NCBI GenBank assembly: GCA_018333075.1
Contig: BORH01000003.1
Span: forward strand, 372,001-436,000
DNA from: Heyndrickxia sporothermodurans
GTDB lineage: Bacteria; Bacillota; Bacilli; Bacillales; Bacillaceae_C
DNA: 64,000 bases
Direction of reading: 5' to 3'
Below, in pieces: positions 50,767 to 61,663 of the stretch. Below the pieces are notes generated by a model. It had not been told where the DNA came from, did no database searches, and saw only the letters and a list, made by a program, of their open reading frames with translations. The translations under genes and the position numbers were made by a program. Positions within the stretch are counted from its first letter, which is position 1, and each line of letters begins with the position of its first letter.

Positions 50767-52146
50767 ATTGAAAATGGTATATGCGGTGTTTTTTCCGCTT
50801 AAGATACAGTCCGCTATTCCTACTCCATAGTAAGAACAGCCTGCAAGAATGATGTTTGGATATTGATTGCTTAAAGTATCATTTAGTGAATCAATGGTTT
50901 CACGGTGGGTCAAATGATATTTAGGCATGTTTTCTGTCCATTTTGTTACTTCAGAACAAATAGGCTCTCCGCTAATTCCAAGACTCATTTTAATATCCTT
51001 TAATGCAACTTGAATTAAATCTTGTTTGCTTAAGCTGTTTAGATAGTTAAACTTAGTCGAGTCAGTATTTTTATAAAATAATCTAAAGAGCAGATTTCGA
51101 TTTTTTGAAGTATGAGTCCATTTTCTACTTGTCCAAGTACATGCATCACAAATTAAATGACTGTTTTCAGGTACGATAAACCCTGTTCCATCTGCTGGGA
51201 GATTTTCATCAAGTATATCGAAGCCGACATAAACACTTATTAATGATGAATTGGTAAGTTGATTGAAATCATGATCTAATTTTTCATCTTCTAATAGATT
51301 TTGGGCTACTGTATGTGGAGTACTTAAAACAATATAATCTGTATCAATGCTTTCCTGGTTAGATAATTGTAGTGTATAACCATTTTGCCTTGGACTGATT
51401 TTATTTACTTTTACTCCTTTTAAAATGTCAACATCTGTTAGAGACTCTTCCATTCGATCAATGATGGTTGATAGTCCGTTTTTAAATGAGACAAATTTTT
51501 TATTTCCTGCTGATTGAAATTTTTCTTTGTTTTCGGATAGGCCTTTTATAATGCTGCCATATTCATTTTTATAGTCTAATAAGTAAGGAAGGGTGGTGGC
51601 TAAAGTTAGTTCGTTCAATTTACCTGAATAGACTCCTGAAAGAACCGGCGCAATTTGATTTTTGACGATTTCCTTACCAAGAAAGGTTTCGAGAAATAAT
51701 CCGATAGAAGAGTCTTTTGTGAAGCTAGTATTCTTCGTAGAAAAATCCTTTAACGCTTCCTTCTTTCCATCCTCAGAAATTAATTCACTGCTAAACAGTG
51801 CTTCTTTACTCATTGGAATTCCAAACACTGTATCGTCAGGAATGGGCTTTAGCTGATTATTATGATAAATATATGATTTTCCAGTAGCATTGTTCACCAT
51901 TTCATTATGTAAATTTAATTCATCAATCAATTCGGCTACGCCTTGTTTACGAGCGACAATTGAATCAGCACCTGTTTCCATAATAAAAGGACCGTTCGAG
52001 ACTGAATGTATTTTTCCACCTAAAGTTTTATTCGCTTCAATTAATATAAGCTTCATATCTGATTTTGAGTTTTTTTTAAGCTTTTGGAGGTAATACATCG
52101 TAGATAATCCAGTGATTCCGCCTCCGATAACAACGACAGTGTTCAT
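50746..52146 (-). CDS. hemY: Coproporphyrinogen III / protoporphyrinogen oxidase (HemY/CgoX)
   Basis: A 466-residue FAD flavoprotein of haem synthesis. N-terminal dinucleotide-binding motif VVVIGGGITGLSTMYYL, then LIEANKTLGGKI near 35 and ETGADSIVARK near 58. The middle has FLGKEIVKNQIAPVLSGVYSG, and the C-terminus NIILAGCSYYGVGIADCILSG gives the second FAD contact. In Gram-positive bacteria this enzyme oxidises coproporphyrinogen III in the coproporphyrin-dependent route. hemE and hemH are not adjacent, so this may be a second copy or a relocated gene. It is monocistronic. Confidence 0.88.
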   Translation of the reverse strand: MNTVVVIGGGITGLSTMYYLQKLKKNSKSDMKLILIEANKTLGGKIHSVSNGPFIMETGADSIVARKQGVAELIDELNLHNEMVNNATGKSYIYHNNQLKPIPDDTVFGIPMSKEALFSSELISEDGKKEALKDFSTKNTSFTKDSSIGLFLETFLGKEIVKNQIAPVLSGVYSGKLNELTLATTLPYLLDYKNEYGSIIKGLSENKEKFQSAGNKKFVSFKNGLSTIIDRMEESLTDVDILKGVKVNKISPRQNGYTLQLSNQESIDTDYIVLSTPHTVAQNLLEDEKLDHDFNQLTNSSLISVYVGFDILDENLPADGTGFIVPENSHLICDACTWTSRKWTHTSKNRNLLFRLFYKNTDSTKFNYLNSLSKQDLIQVALKDIKMSLGISGEPICSEVTKWTENMPKYHLTHRETIDSLNDTLSNQYPNIILAGCSYYGVGIADCILSGKNTAYTIFNKNEGAY

Positions 52147-53976
<1,830 letters not shown>

Positions 53977-53981
53977 GACTT

Positions 53982-54019
53982 AAAGGGTATATCATGATTT
54001 TGCGATATACCTTTTTTTA
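53982..54019 (+). terminator. Terminator after gdhA
   Basis: AAAGGGTATATC pairs with GATATACCTTTT around a ten-base loop, followed by a T-run. Confidence 0.85.
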
Positions 54020-54091
54020 TTTTTCTATCCAATACATGTTGGAAGTATTAAACAATCAAAAAAATGTGGAGACGTTCAGAAAATCCCGTGA

Positions 54092-54129
54092 TATAATAAA
54101 TGAGAAATTTTATCAATTATATAATTGAT
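54092..54129 (+). promoter_or_regulatory. Perfect 18-bp palindrome at the feoAB promoter
   Basis: ATCAATTATATAATTGAT at 54112-54129 is its own reverse complement. TATAAT at 54092-54097 lies 14 bases before it, so the palindrome covers the region just after the transcription start. This is the place expected for repression by an iron regulator. It does not match the Fur consensus TGATAATnATTATCA well. Confidence 0.6.
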
Positions 54130-54153
54130 TAATATAAGAGCGGGGTTTACAAC

Positions 54154-54396
54154 ATGACGTTATTAGAATTGATGGAAGGTCAAACAGGATATATTGTAGA
54201 TGTTTCGAACTTAGATGAAACGGTTAAGCATCGTCTCCTACATATTGGAGTTTTTGAGGGATGTCCCATTAAATTAAAGCATCGTATGCCTTTTGGAGGA
54301 CCATGTATGCTGGAATGTCATGGACAATTAGTGGGGATTCGACGATGTGATGCAGAACTAATAAAGGTAGAAGATGAACTATGCAGACAGCTCTAG
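54154..54396 (+). CDS. feoA: Ferrous iron transport protein FeoA
   Basis: An 80-residue SH3-like cytosolic protein supporting FeoB. It carries LLELMEGQTGYIVDV at the N-terminus, HRLLHIGVFEGCPIKLKHRM in the centre and ECHGQLVGIRRCDAELIKV at the end, the usual FeoA plan (RLLxLGxxxGxxI; RxxAxxIxV). It overlaps feoB by 16 bases. Confidence 0.92.
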   Translation: MTLLELMEGQTGYIVDVSNLDETVKHRLLHIGVFEGCPIKLKHRMPFGGPCMLECHGQLVGIRRCDAELIKVEDELCRQL

Positions 54397-56378
54397 TAGG
54401 CAATCCTAATACAGGAAAAACGTCATTATTCAATTATCTAACAGGCTCATATGAATATGTTGGAAATTGGAGCGGTGTAACCGTTGAGAAAAAAGTAGGA
54501 AAATTAAAAGGCATTCATGGTGAGCTAATTGATTTGCCTGGGATATACTCACTCTTCCCATTGTCAAAGGATGAATCAGTAGTCACCCAGTTTTTTTTAC
54601 ATGAGCCATTCACTAATATCGTTAATATTGTCGATGCATCGCAATTGGAAAGGAATTTGCAATTAACCATACAAATTCTTGAGTTCGGTAAGCCTGTGGC
54701 TATTGGCTTGAATATGGTTGATGTGGCTAGCCGACGTGGATTAGAAATTGACCATCAATTACTAGCAAAGAGGCTAGGAACCCCAGTTGTTCCAATTACT
54801 GCTCGGAATGGTAAAGGTTGTAGTGAGCTTACTGAACAATTGAAGGCCATCGATCAATCTTCGTCTAAAATTCCTTTTGTTTATTATGGAAAAGTAGTTG
54901 AAAAAGGAATCCGTCAATTAATTGATGTTCTAGAAAAAGAGCACCTCAATCTGCCATTACGATGGTTTGCTCTGCAGCTTTTAGAAGGGAATCCTGAGGT
55001 AAGTAGGTATATAGAAAATAATCAAATCACTCAGATAATAAACGAAATCGATCAGGAAGTAAAAGATACGACTCCTTATTCAACGATTACGCGTTTAATA
55101 TATGATTCAAGAAAACAATGGATTGATCAGGTAATAAAAGAGAGTACAAGAGAAAATAAACAAACGAAACAAAATTGGACAGAAAAAATTGATAGGATTG
55201 TAACCAATCGTTGGTTAGGTATTCCTATTTTTCTAGCATTCATGTTTTTAATGTTTAAAATTACCTTCGATTGGTTAGGTACTCCTTTGTCAGATGGATT
55301 AGATGCTTTTTTTACTGGTCCTTTAAGTAGTTGGATTCAAAATGGGTTACAGGCAGTCAATGCCAGCTCCTTTATTCAAGCACTTGTTTTGGAAGGGATT
55401 GTAGCCGGTGTCGGTGGCGTATTGGTATTTGTTCCACAAATATTTATTTTGTTCTTATTCATATCCTTTTTAGAAGACTCAGGATATATGGCGAGAGCCG
55501 CTTTAGTAATGGATCGAATGATGGAAAAGGCGGGGCTGAATGGAAAGGCCTTTATTCCAATGATCATCGGCTTTGGCTGTAATGTGCCTGGGGTTATGGC
55601 AGCAAGAACGATCGAACAGCCAAAAGAACGCTTATTAACGATTCTATTAACGCCGTTAATGTCTTGTTCAGCGCGCCTATCGATTTATGCTTTGTTTGTT
55701 GGAGCATTCTTTCAGAAGTATCAAGCCCTTGTTGTATTTTCATTATATGTTTTAGGAATAGTAGTGGCTTTAGGATTGGCGAAAATTTTTTCAAAAACGT
55801 TAATGAATAACGAAGCCTCGGTCTTCGTTATTGAATTGCCACCTTATCGAATTCCACAAATACGTACATTGTGGAGAAGTACTTGGGATAAAGGAAAAGG
55901 CTTTGTTCGAAAAGCTGGAACATTTATTTTCGGTGGATCTGTTGTTATTTGGCTATTATCATATATGGGACCTGGTGGATTGGGAGTCGATATGGACGAT
56001 AGCTTCTTAGCACTGATAGGTAAGGTCATTGCACCACTTACTGCACCTTTAGGCTTTGGAATGTGGCAAGCTGGTGCTGCATTAATTCCAGGCTTTTTAG
56101 CAAAAGAAGTTGTTGTTTCAACAATGAATATTATCTATCATACGCCTAATACAACCACATTACAGGGAATTCTTTCAGATTCCTTTACACCATTATCTGC
56201 ATATAGCTTTTTAGTATTTGTACTTCTATATATCCCATGTGTGGCAACGGTTGCTGCCATTCGAAATGAAGCAGGTTCATGGAAATGGACTTTATTTGGG
56301 ATAGGGTACTCACTTGTTATTGCATATGTCCTGTCATGTATTATCTATCAAGGCGGAAGATTGATCTTAGGGTTGTAA
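54381..56378 (+). CDS. feoB: Ferrous iron transporter FeoB
   Basis: A 665-residue GTPase-coupled Fe(II) importer. The N-terminal G domain has G1 GNPNTGKTS near residue 7, G3 DLPGIY near 53 and G4 NMVD near 112. A GDI-like helical linker follows. The membrane part starts near 275 with repeated Gate-type motifs; MVIGFGCNVPGVMAART-type sequence near 395 holds the conserved Cys, and a second half-repeat follows (LAKEVVVSTM near 570). It is cotranscribed with feoA and the small Cys-rich gene. Confidence 0.96.
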   Translation: MQTALVGNPNTGKTSLFNYLTGSYEYVGNWSGVTVEKKVGKLKGIHGELIDLPGIYSLFPLSKDESVVTQFFLHEPFTNIVNIVDASQLERNLQLTIQILEFGKPVAIGLNMVDVASRRGLEIDHQLLAKRLGTPVVPITARNGKGCSELTEQLKAIDQSSSKIPFVYYGKVVEKGIRQLIDVLEKEHLNLPLRWFALQLLEGNPEVSRYIENNQITQIINEIDQEVKDTTPYSTITRLIYDSRKQWIDQVIKESTRENKQTKQNWTEKIDRIVTNRWLGIPIFLAFMFLMFKITFDWLGTPLSDGLDAFFTGPLSSWIQNGLQAVNASSFIQALVLEGIVAGVGGVLVFVPQIFILFLFISFLEDSGYMARAALVMDRMMEKAGLNGKAFIPMIIGFGCNVPGVMAARTIEQPKERLLTILLTPLMSCSARLSIYALFVGAFFQKYQALVVFSLYVLGIVVALGLAKIFSKTLMNNEASVFVIELPPYRIPQIRTLWRSTWDKGKGFVRKAGTFIFGGSVVIWLLSYMGPGGLGVDMDDSFLALIGKVIAPLTAPLGFGMWQAGAALIPGFLAKEVVVSTMNIIYHTPNTTTLQGILSDSFTPLSAYSFLVFVLLYIPCVATVAAIRNEAGSWKWTLFGIGYSLVIAYVLSCIIYQGGRLILGL

Positions 56379-56405
56379 TATTTCCTGAATAGGAGTGGTA
56401 TCATC

Positions 56406-56564
56406 ATGATGGCGAGTATAATAATTGGTGTATTAATTTTTGGATATGCAGCCTTTACCCTTTTCAAATTCTTTAAAAAAAGCAAACAAGGAGCCTGTGC
56501 TCATTGCTCGATAAAAGAGAGTTGTCAATCAGGCTGTAACACAGTTTTAAAAAAACAAGGTTAA
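56406..56564 (+). CDS. FeoB-associated Cys-rich small membrane protein
   Basis: Fifty-two residues, 27 bases after feoB. One N-terminal membrane helix (IIIGVLIFGYAAFTLF) is followed by a basic stretch and a four-cysteine tail (GACAHCSIKESCQSGC). This is the layout of FeoB-associated Cys-rich proteins found after feoB in Firmicutes. Thought to help iron uptake or sense metal; the exact role is not settled. A GGAGTGG site precedes ATG 56406, and a terminator follows four bases after the stop. Confidence 0.85.
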   Translation: MMASIIIGVLIFGYAAFTLFKFFKKSKQGACAHCSIKESCQSGCNTVLKKQG

Positions 56565-56568
56565 AAGC

Positions 56569-56597
56569 AAGCTTGGTCTAAGGACCAAGCTTTTTTA
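56569..56597 (+). terminator. Terminator of the feo operon
   Basis: AAGCTTGGTC pairs with GACCAAGCTT over a four-base loop, followed by TTTTTTATCG. Confidence 0.93.
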
Positions 56598-56635
56598 TCG
56601 TATATAAAAAAGAGGCACTCCATGGAATGCTTCTC

Positions 56636-57070
56636 TTACTTTCCTTCTTGTTCAAATCTTATCAAAGCTGCCTTTGAACGGTCTCTTAGTGAAATGAGAT
56701 CCGCTTCTACTTTTAAAATATTTTTCTTTTTCTGCTCAATTAACTTTAACTGTTCAACAATTGTATTATATACCTTTTCTAATTTCTCTTTCTGTAAACT
56801 AGTCCCTTTCACTTGTCGATAATCCATTTTTTGTAATTCTAATATATCGTTAAGTGCAATAAACTCTTGTAATTCCTGTAATGTAAATCCCATCACTTCT
56901 TTTGCATTGGTTATTTTCTTTAAGAAATCCACATGTTCCTGTGAGTAGAGTCTGAAACCTCCCTCACTTCGTGGAGGTGAAGGCAGGAGTCCAATTTGTT
57001 CATAGTAGCGTATTGTCCGTTTGGTTAACCCACTTTGCTTAGCTACATCATCAATTTTTAAACCATCCAT
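56636..57070 (-). CDS. MerR-family transcriptional regulator
   Basis: A 144-residue regulator. The N-terminal winged helix has KIDDVAKQSGLTKRTIRYYE and GLLPSPPRSEGGFRLYSQEH. A long dimerising coiled coil covers about residues 80-130, and the tail is short with no cysteines, so it is not a typical metal or redox sensor. It is divergent from an MFS exporter gene with a MerR-like operator between them, so it probably activates that exporter. GAGGAGAG precedes the ATG. Confidence 0.88.
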   Translation of the reverse strand: MDGLKIDDVAKQSGLTKRTIRYYEQIGLLPSPPRSEGGFRLYSQEHVDFLKKITNAKEVMGFTLQELQEFIALNDILELQKMDYRQVKGTSLQKEKLEKVYNTIVEQLKLIEQKKKNILKVEADLISLRDRSKAALIRFEQEGK

Positions 57071-57270
57071 TTCTACTCTCCTCTAATATTTATTATTGAT
57101 TACGTTGATAGTTAAAAAGGGATGTTATTTCCAATATTTAACTGAATTTAAGAAATTGCTTCTAATTTATTCATAAATTGGAGTTTATATCTTTTATACT
57201 ATAATAACAAATTTAACTGTAACATTCAGAGCATAATAAAAGAATAGCAAAATTGTAGTTTTTTTAAAAG

Positions 57271-57305
57271 TTGACGTTGACGTTAACGTTAGAAAGTTAT
57301 ATACT
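57271..57305 (+). promoter_or_regulatory. MerR-type operator/promoter for the MFS exporter
   Basis: TTGACG occurs twice in tandem (57271-57276 and 57277-57282) and runs into the perfect palindrome ACGTTAACGT. TATACT at 57300-57305 would be the -10 box, 17 bases after the second TTGACG. A palindrome inside the spacer is the usual MerR arrangement. It lies about 130 bases before the exporter gene. Confidence 0.55.
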
Positions 57306-57437
57306 TTATTAGTAAATCAAATCGGAATCACTATTTTCTTAATGTATGAAAATAAGTTTTGGGTAATGAATGTGACTATTCCCATTACTGTTTTCATTTT
57401 TTATTTTTACTAAAAATATTGGAAAAGGAGTTTTTTT

Positions 57438-58628
57438 ATGACTGAAGAAGAACTAAGGGCCCATAATCAATCTGCTAAACAGCCGTTAGTTATTTGGGTG
57501 ATCTTTTTTGCGACCATTATTTCATTCATGGGTTTAGGTCTTGTAGATCCAATTTTGCCAGCGATAGCTGAAAAGCTTCATGCAACACCGAGTCAGGTAT
57601 CATTGCTCTTTACTAGTTATAATCTTATTACAGGTGTTGCAATGCTAATAACAGGTGTTGTATCTAGTAGAATTGGTGTGAAGTGGACATTATTAATTGG
57701 AATTTTATTTATTATTGTATTTTCAGCACTGGCGGGGTCATCGAACGGGATTTGGGGAGTTGTCGGTTTCCGTGGTGGCTGGGGCTTAGGTAATGCATTG
57801 TTTATTGCGACTGCATTATCTGCTATTGTTGGCCTATCTGTTGGTGGGACAGCGAAAGCAATTATTTTATATGAAGCAGCAATTGGGCTTGGTATTTCAG
57901 TTGGACCGCTTCTTGGTGGTGAATTAGGCTCTATTTCATGGAGGGGGCCATTTTATGGTGTTAGTGTTTTAATGATCATTGCTTTTTTAGCTTTATTAAT
58001 TAAAATGCCTAAAGTAGCTAAACCGAAAACGAAAACTTCTATTTCTGACCCAATTAAAGCGTTGAAATATCCCGGTTTATTTAGACTTGGATTAACAGCA
58101 TTTCTTTATAATATTGGATTTTTTACTTTAATGGCATACGCTCCATTTGTGATGGGTTTAGATGAGCATGGATTAGGGTATGTGTTCCTTGGATGGGGAT
58201 TATGTCTTGCATTTACATCTGTATTTATTGCGCCAAAGCTTCAAGCAAAATTTGGAACGATTAAATCAATGTGTGCAATGCTCACTCTTTTTGCTCTTAC
58301 ACTTCTAGCGATGGGAATATGGACTGACTCTCGTATCGTTATTATTTTGGCAGTTATTATTGCAGGTTTATTCCTTGGTACGAATAATACTTTAATTACT
58401 ACAGCGGTTATGCAGGTTGCTCCAGTGGAACGCTCGACTGCTTCTGCAGCATACAGCTTCGTCCGGTTCCTTGGTGGAGGTGTTGGTCCATGGCTTGCAA
58501 ATAAGCTAGCTGAGGAATTTTCTCCGCATATTCCATTCATTACAGGAGCAATTTTTGTTCTCCTTGCTATGCTAGTTGTAGCTCTTGGGCGTAAACATCT
58601 TGCACATGTTGACAAGGCTACCCATTAA
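57438..58628 (+). CDS. MFS drug exporter, DHA1 type (12 helices)
   Basis: A 396-residue proton antiporter-type exporter with 12 predicted helices. Motif D-like GLGLVDPILPAIAEKL is in helix 1, and motif A is degenerate (SSRIGVKWTLLIG). Motif C is in helix 5 (ALSAIVGLSVGG...EAAIGLGISVGPLLGG), marking antiporters. The substrate is unknown. AAAGGAG precedes ATG. A UspA gene follows after about 30 bases on the same strand, so the two may be cotranscribed under the MerR regulator. Confidence 0.88.
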   Translation: MTEEELRAHNQSAKQPLVIWVIFFATIISFMGLGLVDPILPAIAEKLHATPSQVSLLFTSYNLITGVAMLITGVVSSRIGVKWTLLIGILFIIVFSALAGSSNGIWGVVGFRGGWGLGNALFIATALSAIVGLSVGGTAKAIILYEAAIGLGISVGPLLGGELGSISWRGPFYGVSVLMIIAFLALLIKMPKVAKPKTKTSISDPIKALKYPGLFRLGLTAFLYNIGFFTLMAYAPFVMGLDEHGLGYVFLGWGLCLAFTSVFIAPKLQAKFGTIKSMCAMLTLFALTLLAMGIWTDSRIVIILAVIIAGLFLGTNNTLITTAVMQVAPVERSTASAAYSFVRFLGGGVGPWLANKLAEEFSPHIPFITGAIFVLLAMLVVALGRKHLAHVDKATH

Positions 58629-58660
58629 TTGTTGTTAATACGGATGAAAGGATGATTGCA

Positions 58661-59080
58661 ATGTATAGAAAGATATTAGTGGCATTGGATGGCTCTGAGC
58701 CTTCTGCACACGCTCTTCGTCATGCTGCTGAGCTGGCAAAAACAGTAGGAGCAGAAAAGGTAACTATTATGCACGTTCATAAGGATTTTCCAATGCAAGA
58801 ACCGCTTTATCAAATTGATTTAGATAGTTTATTAGACGAAGAGGATCAAGCGGTGATGTCTCCAGCTGTTCAATTTCTTTCTGAGGCAGGTATTCCTTAT
58901 GAAACACATATCTTTCATGGAGATCCAGCACATGAGATTATAACCTATGCTAAAGATCATCATTATGATGTTATCGTCATGGGAAGTACGGGAAAAGGGA
59001 TTATTAAAGAAGCGTTATTAGGAAGCGTTAGTCATCAGGTGGCACATTCTGCACATTGTCCAGTTATGATTCTTAAATAA
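58661..59080 (+). CDS. Universal stress protein, UspA family
   Basis: About 139 residues. N-terminal MYRKILVALDGSEPSAHALR and the C-terminal ATP-binding motif GSTGKGIIKEALLGSVSHQV (G-x2-G-x9-G-S) show an ATP-binding Usp. ATG 58661 with AAAGGATG at good spacing gives the usual MYRKILV start and is preferred over ATG 58652. It follows the exporter gene closely. Confidence 0.9.
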   Translation: MYRKILVALDGSEPSAHALRHAAELAKTVGAEKVTIMHVHKDFPMQEPLYQIDLDSLLDEEDQAVMSPAVQFLSEAGIPYETHIFHGDPAHEIITYAKDHHYDVIVMGSTGKGIIKEALLGSVSHQVAHSAHCPVMILK

Positions 59081-59123
59081 CTCTAATAGGATTCATTATA
59101 ATAACCATTCATAAAAACTATAT

Positions 59124-59217
59124 AAAAAAAGAGGCTGTTTAATAAGTAAGCTACTACAATATGTAGGATTGTCTACATTATATTGAAGTGTAGTGACTGA
59201 CAAATCAGCCTCTTTTT
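59124..59217. terminator. Long hairpin terminator
   Basis: AAAAGAGGCTG at the left pairs with CAGCCTCTTTT at the right, enclosing a 68-base imperfectly paired middle (ACTACAATAT against ATATTGAAGTGTAGT). A and T runs at the ends allow use from both sides, between convergent uspA and dipeptidase genes. Confidence 0.75.
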
Positions 59218-59229
59218 CTGTTTAATTGG

Positions 59230-60600
59230 TTATATGTTAGTCAATTCGTTCCAATAATGACAAAGAGTAAGCAGCCCTTTATCAAAGTTCTCTAAATGAA
59301 AATGTTCATTTGGGGCATGGAAATTTTCAGTAGGTAATCCAAATCCCATTAAAACAATTGGAGCCTTTAATGTTTGATCTAATGTAGCAATAATAGGTAG
59401 TGAACCACCCATCCGAGTGTAGGAAACAGGTGCATTGTAAACTTTTTCATAGGCATTTGCAGCTGCTTGGATAACTGGATGATCGATAGGTGTTACATAA
59501 GGAGCACCTTTATCAAAGACGGAAATATTTACCTCTACACCCTCAGGTATATTTTTCTCAATATGTTGTTTTAAAAGCTCTACAATTTGATCGGGATCTT
59601 GGTCAGGAACAAGTCGGCAAGTAATTTTTGCATGTGCCTCGGATGGAATAACAGTTTTAATCCCTTCTCCTTGGAATCCACCATATATCCCATTTACTTC
59701 AAGAGTAGGCCTTGCGGAAATTCGTTCAAAATAGGTATACCCTTCTTCCCCGTATAAGGAGTTAACTGCTAGCTCCTGACGTACCTTCTCCTCATCCACT
59801 TCTAATGCACGAAATGCTTCCCTTTCTTCATCCTTTAGTGGAATTACCTGATCATAAAATCCGTTCACTGTAACTTGACCATTTTGATTATGGAATGAGT
59901 TGACGATTTCTACAAGAGCATGAATTGAATTTTGTACTCCACCTCCATATAATCCGGAATGGAGATCACTGTTTGCACCCTTTACATCAATTTGAATGCC
60001 ACAAAGGCCTCTAACTCCATAGCAAATTGTCGGTTTTCCTTGATCAACCATCGTTGTATCAGATATGACAATCACATCTGCAGCTAATAATTCTTTTTTT
60101 TCTTCTATAAATGCATCTAAATGTGGACTACCAATTTCCTCTTCACCTTCAATACAAAACTTAAAGTTTAAAGGAAGTGTTCCGGTAGTTTCTAGGATAG
60201 CTTCTAATGCTTTAATATGCATAAAGGTTTGACCTTTATCATCACTTGCTCCCCTAGCAAATATTTTATTGTCTCTTATAGATGGTTCAAATGGAGGAGT
60301 GTCCCATAATTCGATTGGATCCACGGGTTGAACATCATAATGACCATAAATCAATACAGTTGGTTTTCCTTCTGCTTTTAGCCAATCTGCATAAACAACT
60401 GGATGTCCATTCGTCGGAAATACTTCAACGTTTTCCATTCCAATATTTTTTAAAGAATCTGCAATCCACTCCGCAGCTGCACGAGTATCATTTTTATGTT
60501 CAGAAAGTGCACTAATACTTGGAATCGAAAGTAAGCTTGATAATTCATTTAAATGTTTATTCCTGTTTTCCTTCAAATAGTGTTCAAAAGTATGTGTCAT
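59230..60600 (-). CDS. M20-family metallopeptidase (dipeptidase)
   Basis: A 456-residue cytosolic di-zinc peptidase. Zinc-binding motifs in order: IYGHYDVQPVDP near 82, GASDDKGQTF near 115 (bridging Asp), EGEEEIGSPH near 148 (catalytic and binding Glu), VISDTTM near 173 and APNEHFHLENF near 432. The central lid/dimer domain has the RMGGSLPI substrate loop near 392. The CNDP-like layout suggests a dipeptidase; the exact substrate is not known. AGGAGGG precedes the ATG. Confidence 0.92.
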   Translation of the reverse strand: MTHTFEHYLKENRNKHLNELSSLLSIPSISALSEHKNDTRAAAEWIADSLKNIGMENVEVFPTNGHPVVYADWLKAEGKPTVLIYGHYDVQPVDPIELWDTPPFEPSIRDNKIFARGASDDKGQTFMHIKALEAILETTGTLPLNFKFCIEGEEEIGSPHLDAFIEEKKELLAADVIVISDTTMVDQGKPTICYGVRGLCGIQIDVKGANSDLHSGLYGGGVQNSIHALVEIVNSFHNQNGQVTVNGFYDQVIPLKDEEREAFRALEVDEEKVRQELAVNSLYGEEGYTYFERISARPTLEVNGIYGGFQGEGIKTVIPSEAHAKITCRLVPDQDPDQIVELLKQHIEKNIPEGVEVNISVFDKGAPYVTPIDHPVIQAAANAYEKVYNAPVSYTRMGGSLPIIATLDQTLKAPIVLMGFGLPTENFHAPNEHFHLENFDKGLLTLCHYWNELTNI

Positions 60601-60862
60601 GTATTTCCCTCCTGTATTCTATTAAATAAATATATATTAATTTTAGAAGATTCATTCTATATTTACAAATTTGTTTATTCTGGACAATGAGGAAAATAAA
60701 ATTTTTATAAGTATTGTTATAATGGAATTTGCGGATAGTTATTTTACATGATGTAAATAACTTCACAAAATAGAAACAATGATAGTATAATAAAACCATC
60801 CTAGGTAGTTATTCAATTTAGTAGATATGAAGTATTTAATAAATTAAGAAAGGGAGATTATA

Positions 60863-61609
60863 ATGGGACGATTAATGGGAAAAGTTGCAATTATTACTGG
60901 TGCTGCATTAGGGATGGGTGCTGCAGAGGCAAAGCTATTTGCTAAAGAAGGCGCGAAAGTGGTGGCAACAGATATTAAGGAAGATAGTTTACAAGAAGTG
61001 GTAAATGAAATTAAAGCAAATGGTGGAGAAGCAATTGGTTTGAAGCATAATGTCGTATCAGAAGACGAGTGGAAGCATGTGATTTCAGTAGCAATTAGTC
61101 ATTATGGGAAAGTTGATGTTTTAGTGAATAATGCCGGAATTGCAAGTCCTAAAACGATGGCTCAAATGGAAATGGACGAATGGAATAAAGTAATGGATAT
61201 TAATTTAAATGGCTGTGTACTTGGAATGAAATATGTCATTCCTGAAATGCAAAAAGCAGGAGGAGGCTCTTTAATTAATATTTCATCTATTGGCGGGATT
61301 GTTGGGATGGCAGGTTCAAGCCCATATACTGCGGCAAAAGGTGCACTGCGTTCACTATCAAAATCCGCTGCAGTAGAATATGGAAAAGATAAAATTAGAG
61401 TAAATTCCGTTCACCCTGGGATTATTGAGACACCAATGACAGCTGAATCATTTAAAGATGCATTGCCATATTATCAAACCTTTACACAGCTTCCTTATTT
61501 CGGTCAGCCTGAGGATGTGGCATATGGGGTATTATTCCTTGCATCAGATGAATCACGTTTTATGACAGGTGCAGAGCTTGTTATTGATGGCGGCTGGACA
61601 GCGCTTTAA
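60863..61609 (+). CDS. Short-chain dehydrogenase/reductase
   Basis: A 248-residue classical SDR with TGAALGMGAAEAK near residue 13, NNAGIA near 88, Ser in INISSIGG near 138 and YTAAKGA near 154. C-terminal MTGAELVIDGGWTA. The acidic TDIKED after the second strand favours NAD over NADP. It is similar to alcohol or secondary-alcohol dehydrogenase-type SDRs, and the substrate cannot be named. GAAAGGGAG precedes ATG. It is convergent with the TetR gene. Confidence 0.88.
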   Translation: MGRLMGKVAIITGAALGMGAAEAKLFAKEGAKVVATDIKEDSLQEVVNEIKANGGEAIGLKHNVVSEDEWKHVISVAISHYGKVDVLVNNAGIASPKTMAQMEMDEWNKVMDINLNGCVLGMKYVIPEMQKAGGGSLINISSIGGIVGMAGSSPYTAAKGALRSLSKSAAVEYGKDKIRVNSVHPGIIETPMTAESFKDALPYYQTFTQLPYFGQPEDVAYGVLFLASDESRFMTGAELVIDGGWTAL

Positions 61610-61622
61610 TAATATTTCGGAG

Positions 61623-61663
61623 AAAAAATCCGCTTAAACGAAAAATGTTTAGCGGATTTTTTT
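61623..61663. terminator. Bidirectional terminator
   Basis: AAAAAATCCGCT pairs with AGCGGATTTTTTT with an AT-rich loop containing TAAAC/GTTTA pairing. It lies between the SDR and TetR genes, and the TetR stop codon is inside. Confidence 0.88.

Noticed and set aside
59124-59217. Mobile-element end suggested by the long hairpin
   Set aside because: The outer arms with A/T runs fit a terminator between convergent genes, and no target-site duplication was seen.
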